This document shows positions 5,558 to 7,090 of a stretch of 7,090 nucleotides of DNA, piece after piece. The notes beneath the pieces are model-generated. The model was given only the letters and a program-made list of their open reading frames with translations. It searched no databases and had not been told where the DNA came from. Positions within the stretch are counted from its first letter, which is position 1. Each line of letters starts with the position of its first letter. Source of the DNA: CAZTLI01 sp964614375 (GTDB taxonomy: Bacteria; Chloroflexota; Anaerolineae; Aggregatilineales; Phototrophicaceae); assembly GCA_964614375.1 (NCBI GenBank), contig CAZTLI010000290.1:1-7090 (forward strand). The letters are read 5' to 3'. The translations under genes and the position numbers were made by a program.

Positions 5558-7090
5558 TATTTCACCAATTAGGTAACTATCCCCGTCATCAGTGGACAGT
5601 CGTTCGTTGGTGGCGGGGTCGTATAATCCTGCAATAAGTTGATATTCCCCTGCCGGTACATCCCCTATTGGCAGTATATAGACATCGCGATAGCGTGTGC
5701 CTTCAACCCAGGTATCCGTCGATATACGCGCATTCTGTGGGAAGTGGTCATCTTGCGCCCACAACGGCGTGCCTGTTTCCGGGTTGATGCCTCCCACGAG
5801 ATGTACAAAAACCTTTAGCGGCACATCGCTGGTGTCAACAGGTCGCCAATAGAGCCATATCGTCAATTCGCCAGAGGGTTCTGGTTCGAGAATCTCTATG
5901 CCAACCAATTCGACCACACCGCCAAACGTTGTAATCGGCGTAGCTTCAACTTCGTCAGCACGCACATCCCAGCCCATGTACTGCTGTGCTGGTAATCCCG
6001 CTATGACTGTGCTGCGGACGCGCTGCATATTGTTTTCGGCCCAGGTTTCGACCTGCCCGGCGTTAGGCCAGTCGGAAAATGTGCGTCCCACAATCCACAG
6101 GCTATCGTAAGTCAAACGGCTGTCTTCGAGCGTTGCGATGACTTCCGAAATCGGTTGTTGCGGACCGGCGGGTAAACCAATGTCGTCTGCGGTGGCGTCG
6201 TAATAGTAACCGAATGCCGCATCCACAGCAGTTTGAATCACGAGGTCGTTATCGGATACATTCGCGGCTAAATAATCCGTCAAAGCAGGCCAATTTTGTG
6301 ATTTTGCAAAAGTCGGGTTGGTGAAATAGTTGTTCAGACTATAACCGGACACTATCAGCCAGCCTGTCAAACCGGCGGTGATGATGCGATTGCGTGTTTG
6401 CTTGCGGTTGGCATAGCCCGCAAGTGTGATTAATGCGCCGCCGAACAGCAAAATGTAGGCAGGCACAGATGCCATCACGTAACGCGGCGTAAAGACGTTC
6501 AAGCGCAGCGAGACGATGCTCAATAGCAATAAGGGCACAATAATCCACAGACCGATTAAGAGGGCGAGCTGGCGCTGTTTGGCGGCGAGGATGCCGATAG
6601 AGCTGATGACGATGATGAGCAAGACAGGCCACAGCCACGCGATTGTCTCGTTGGGCAGTGTGAGGCCGAAATTCAGTTCAGGTAAAAAACGATTGACAAG
6701 CAGCAGCGGGTCAAAGCCGGATGTCGTGCCACCATAACCGCCGCCAGTCAACAGACGCGGTTGGATGAACCACAGCGCCAGCAGCAAGCCGATTCCAGCT
6801 TGCACGGTAATCCACCACCGCCATACCCGCCACTTCCGCCAATAAGCGATGATGACGTAGAGGTTGAGGACAACCAGCGTGAAGAGTTCTAAATAATACA
6901 CATACGCCGTGATAGTCCCGGCAATCAGATACAATATCCAATCAATCCGGCGCTGCTTTGCCAGCGCGCGTAAACCTAGCCACACCGCTGCGGCGCTAAA
7001 TCCCGCCCAAATCGCGTAATTGCGGGCATCCTGTGCGTGCCAGACCTGCAAAGGATGAAATGTCCAGATTAGGGCAGCGATTAATCCCAA
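5546..7090 (-). CDS. GT39/ArnT-like membrane glycosyltransferase, C-terminal part (5' end outside window)
   Basis: 515 codons, including the stop, are visible and the frame is open at the right edge. The first in-window codon is TTG inside the gene, not a real start. The visible part begins with 'FHPLQVWHAQDARNYAIWAG' (residues 11-30), a motif found after the third or so membrane helix in GT-C fold transferases (GT39/PMT/ArnT group). About eight hydrophobic helices follow (for example 50-66, 68-83, 94-110, 148-168, 176-194, 206-224, 236-250), with 'FTPRYVMASVPAYILLFGG' (200-218) between two of them. A soluble region follows (about 260-375). The last 130 residues are beta-rich, with 'IWLYWRPVDT', 'LKVFVHLVG' and 'AGEYQLIAGLYDP', a module common at the end of Chloroflexota GT39 proteins. 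Enzymes of this group move sugars from polyprenyl-phosphate donors to lipids or proteins outside the membrane. The acidic catalytic motif of the first loop lies beyond the edge, so donor and acceptor cannot be judged. Confidence 0.88.
   Translation of the reverse strand: MGLIAALIWTFHPLQVWHAQDARNYAIWAGFSAAAVWLGLRALAKQRRIDWILYLIAGTITAYVYYLELFTLVVLNLYVIIAYWRKWRVWRWWITVQAGIGLLLALWFIQPRLLTGGGYGGTTSGFDPLLLVNRFLPELNFGLTLPNETIAWLWPVLLIIVISSIGILAAKQRQLALLIGLWIIVPLLLLSIVSLRLNVFTPRYVMASVPAYILLFGGALITLAGYANRKQTRNRIITAGLTGWLIVSGYSLNNYFTNPTFAKSQNWPALTDYLAANVSDNDLVIQTAVDAAFGYYYDATADDIGLPAGPQQPISEVIATLEDSRLTYDSLWIVGRTFSDWPNAGQVETWAENNMQRVRSTVIAGLPAQQYMGWDVRADEVEATPITTFGGVVELVGIEILEPEPSGELTIWLYWRPVDTSDVPLKVFVHLVGGINPETGTPLWAQDDHFPQNARISTDTWVEGTRYRDVYILPIGDVPAGEYQLIAGLYDPATNERLSTDDGDSYLIGEITLP

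Overview
The window reads as part of a chromosome from a Chloroflexota bacterium, most likely an Anaerolineae-type lineage. This is an inference from protein style, not from a marker gene. The supporting traits are Thr/Pro-rich 'TPSPTP' and 'TPTPGE' linkers between LysM domains, a GT39-type membrane glycosyltransferase with a long beta-rich C-terminal domain, and a DUF2207 / SPFH gene neighbourhood. No mobile element, CRISPR array, tRNA or rRNA is visible, and no stretch over 300 bases lacks a gene.

Layout. (1) Positions 1138 to 1, minus strand: the first 379 residues of a secreted protein with a signal peptide, two LysM domains and the front half of a glycosidase-like TIM barrel; it runs off the left edge. 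(2) Positions 1139-1299: a compact divergent control region. It has a good -35/-10 pair facing left, an extended -10 facing right and a 6-bp inverted repeat. (3) Positions 1300-5539, plus strand: four genes that look like one functional unit. They are a DUF2207 membrane protein (649 aa), a small two-helix membrane protein with a winged-helix-like segment and a C-terminal zinc ribbon (172 aa, start reassigned to 3278), a soluble all-helical protein of unknown family (177 aa), and an SPFH-domain protein of the YdjI/'virion core' type with a Gly-rich segment, a Met/Gln run and a SHOCT-like tail (357 aa). (4) Positions 5546-7090, minus strand: the C-terminal 515 codons of a GT39/ArnT-like glycosyltransferase, tail-to-tail with the SPFH gene and only 6 bp away; its N-terminus lies beyond the right edge.

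How the parts may work together. The central four genes combine the kinds of parts found around PspA in the Bacillus ydjFGHI type of envelope-stress module: an SPFH protein, a zinc-ribbon membrane protein and a membrane protein with a Gly/Ser-rich tail. No recognisable PspA is present; an uncharacterised helical protein stands beside the SPFH gene instead. The proposal that this is a membrane-integrity module with a substitute for PspA is inference and is the most interesting lead here. The flanking genes concern the cell surface (LysM-anchored hydrolase, polyprenyl-sugar-type glycosyltransferase), but sequence alone does not link them to the central cluster.
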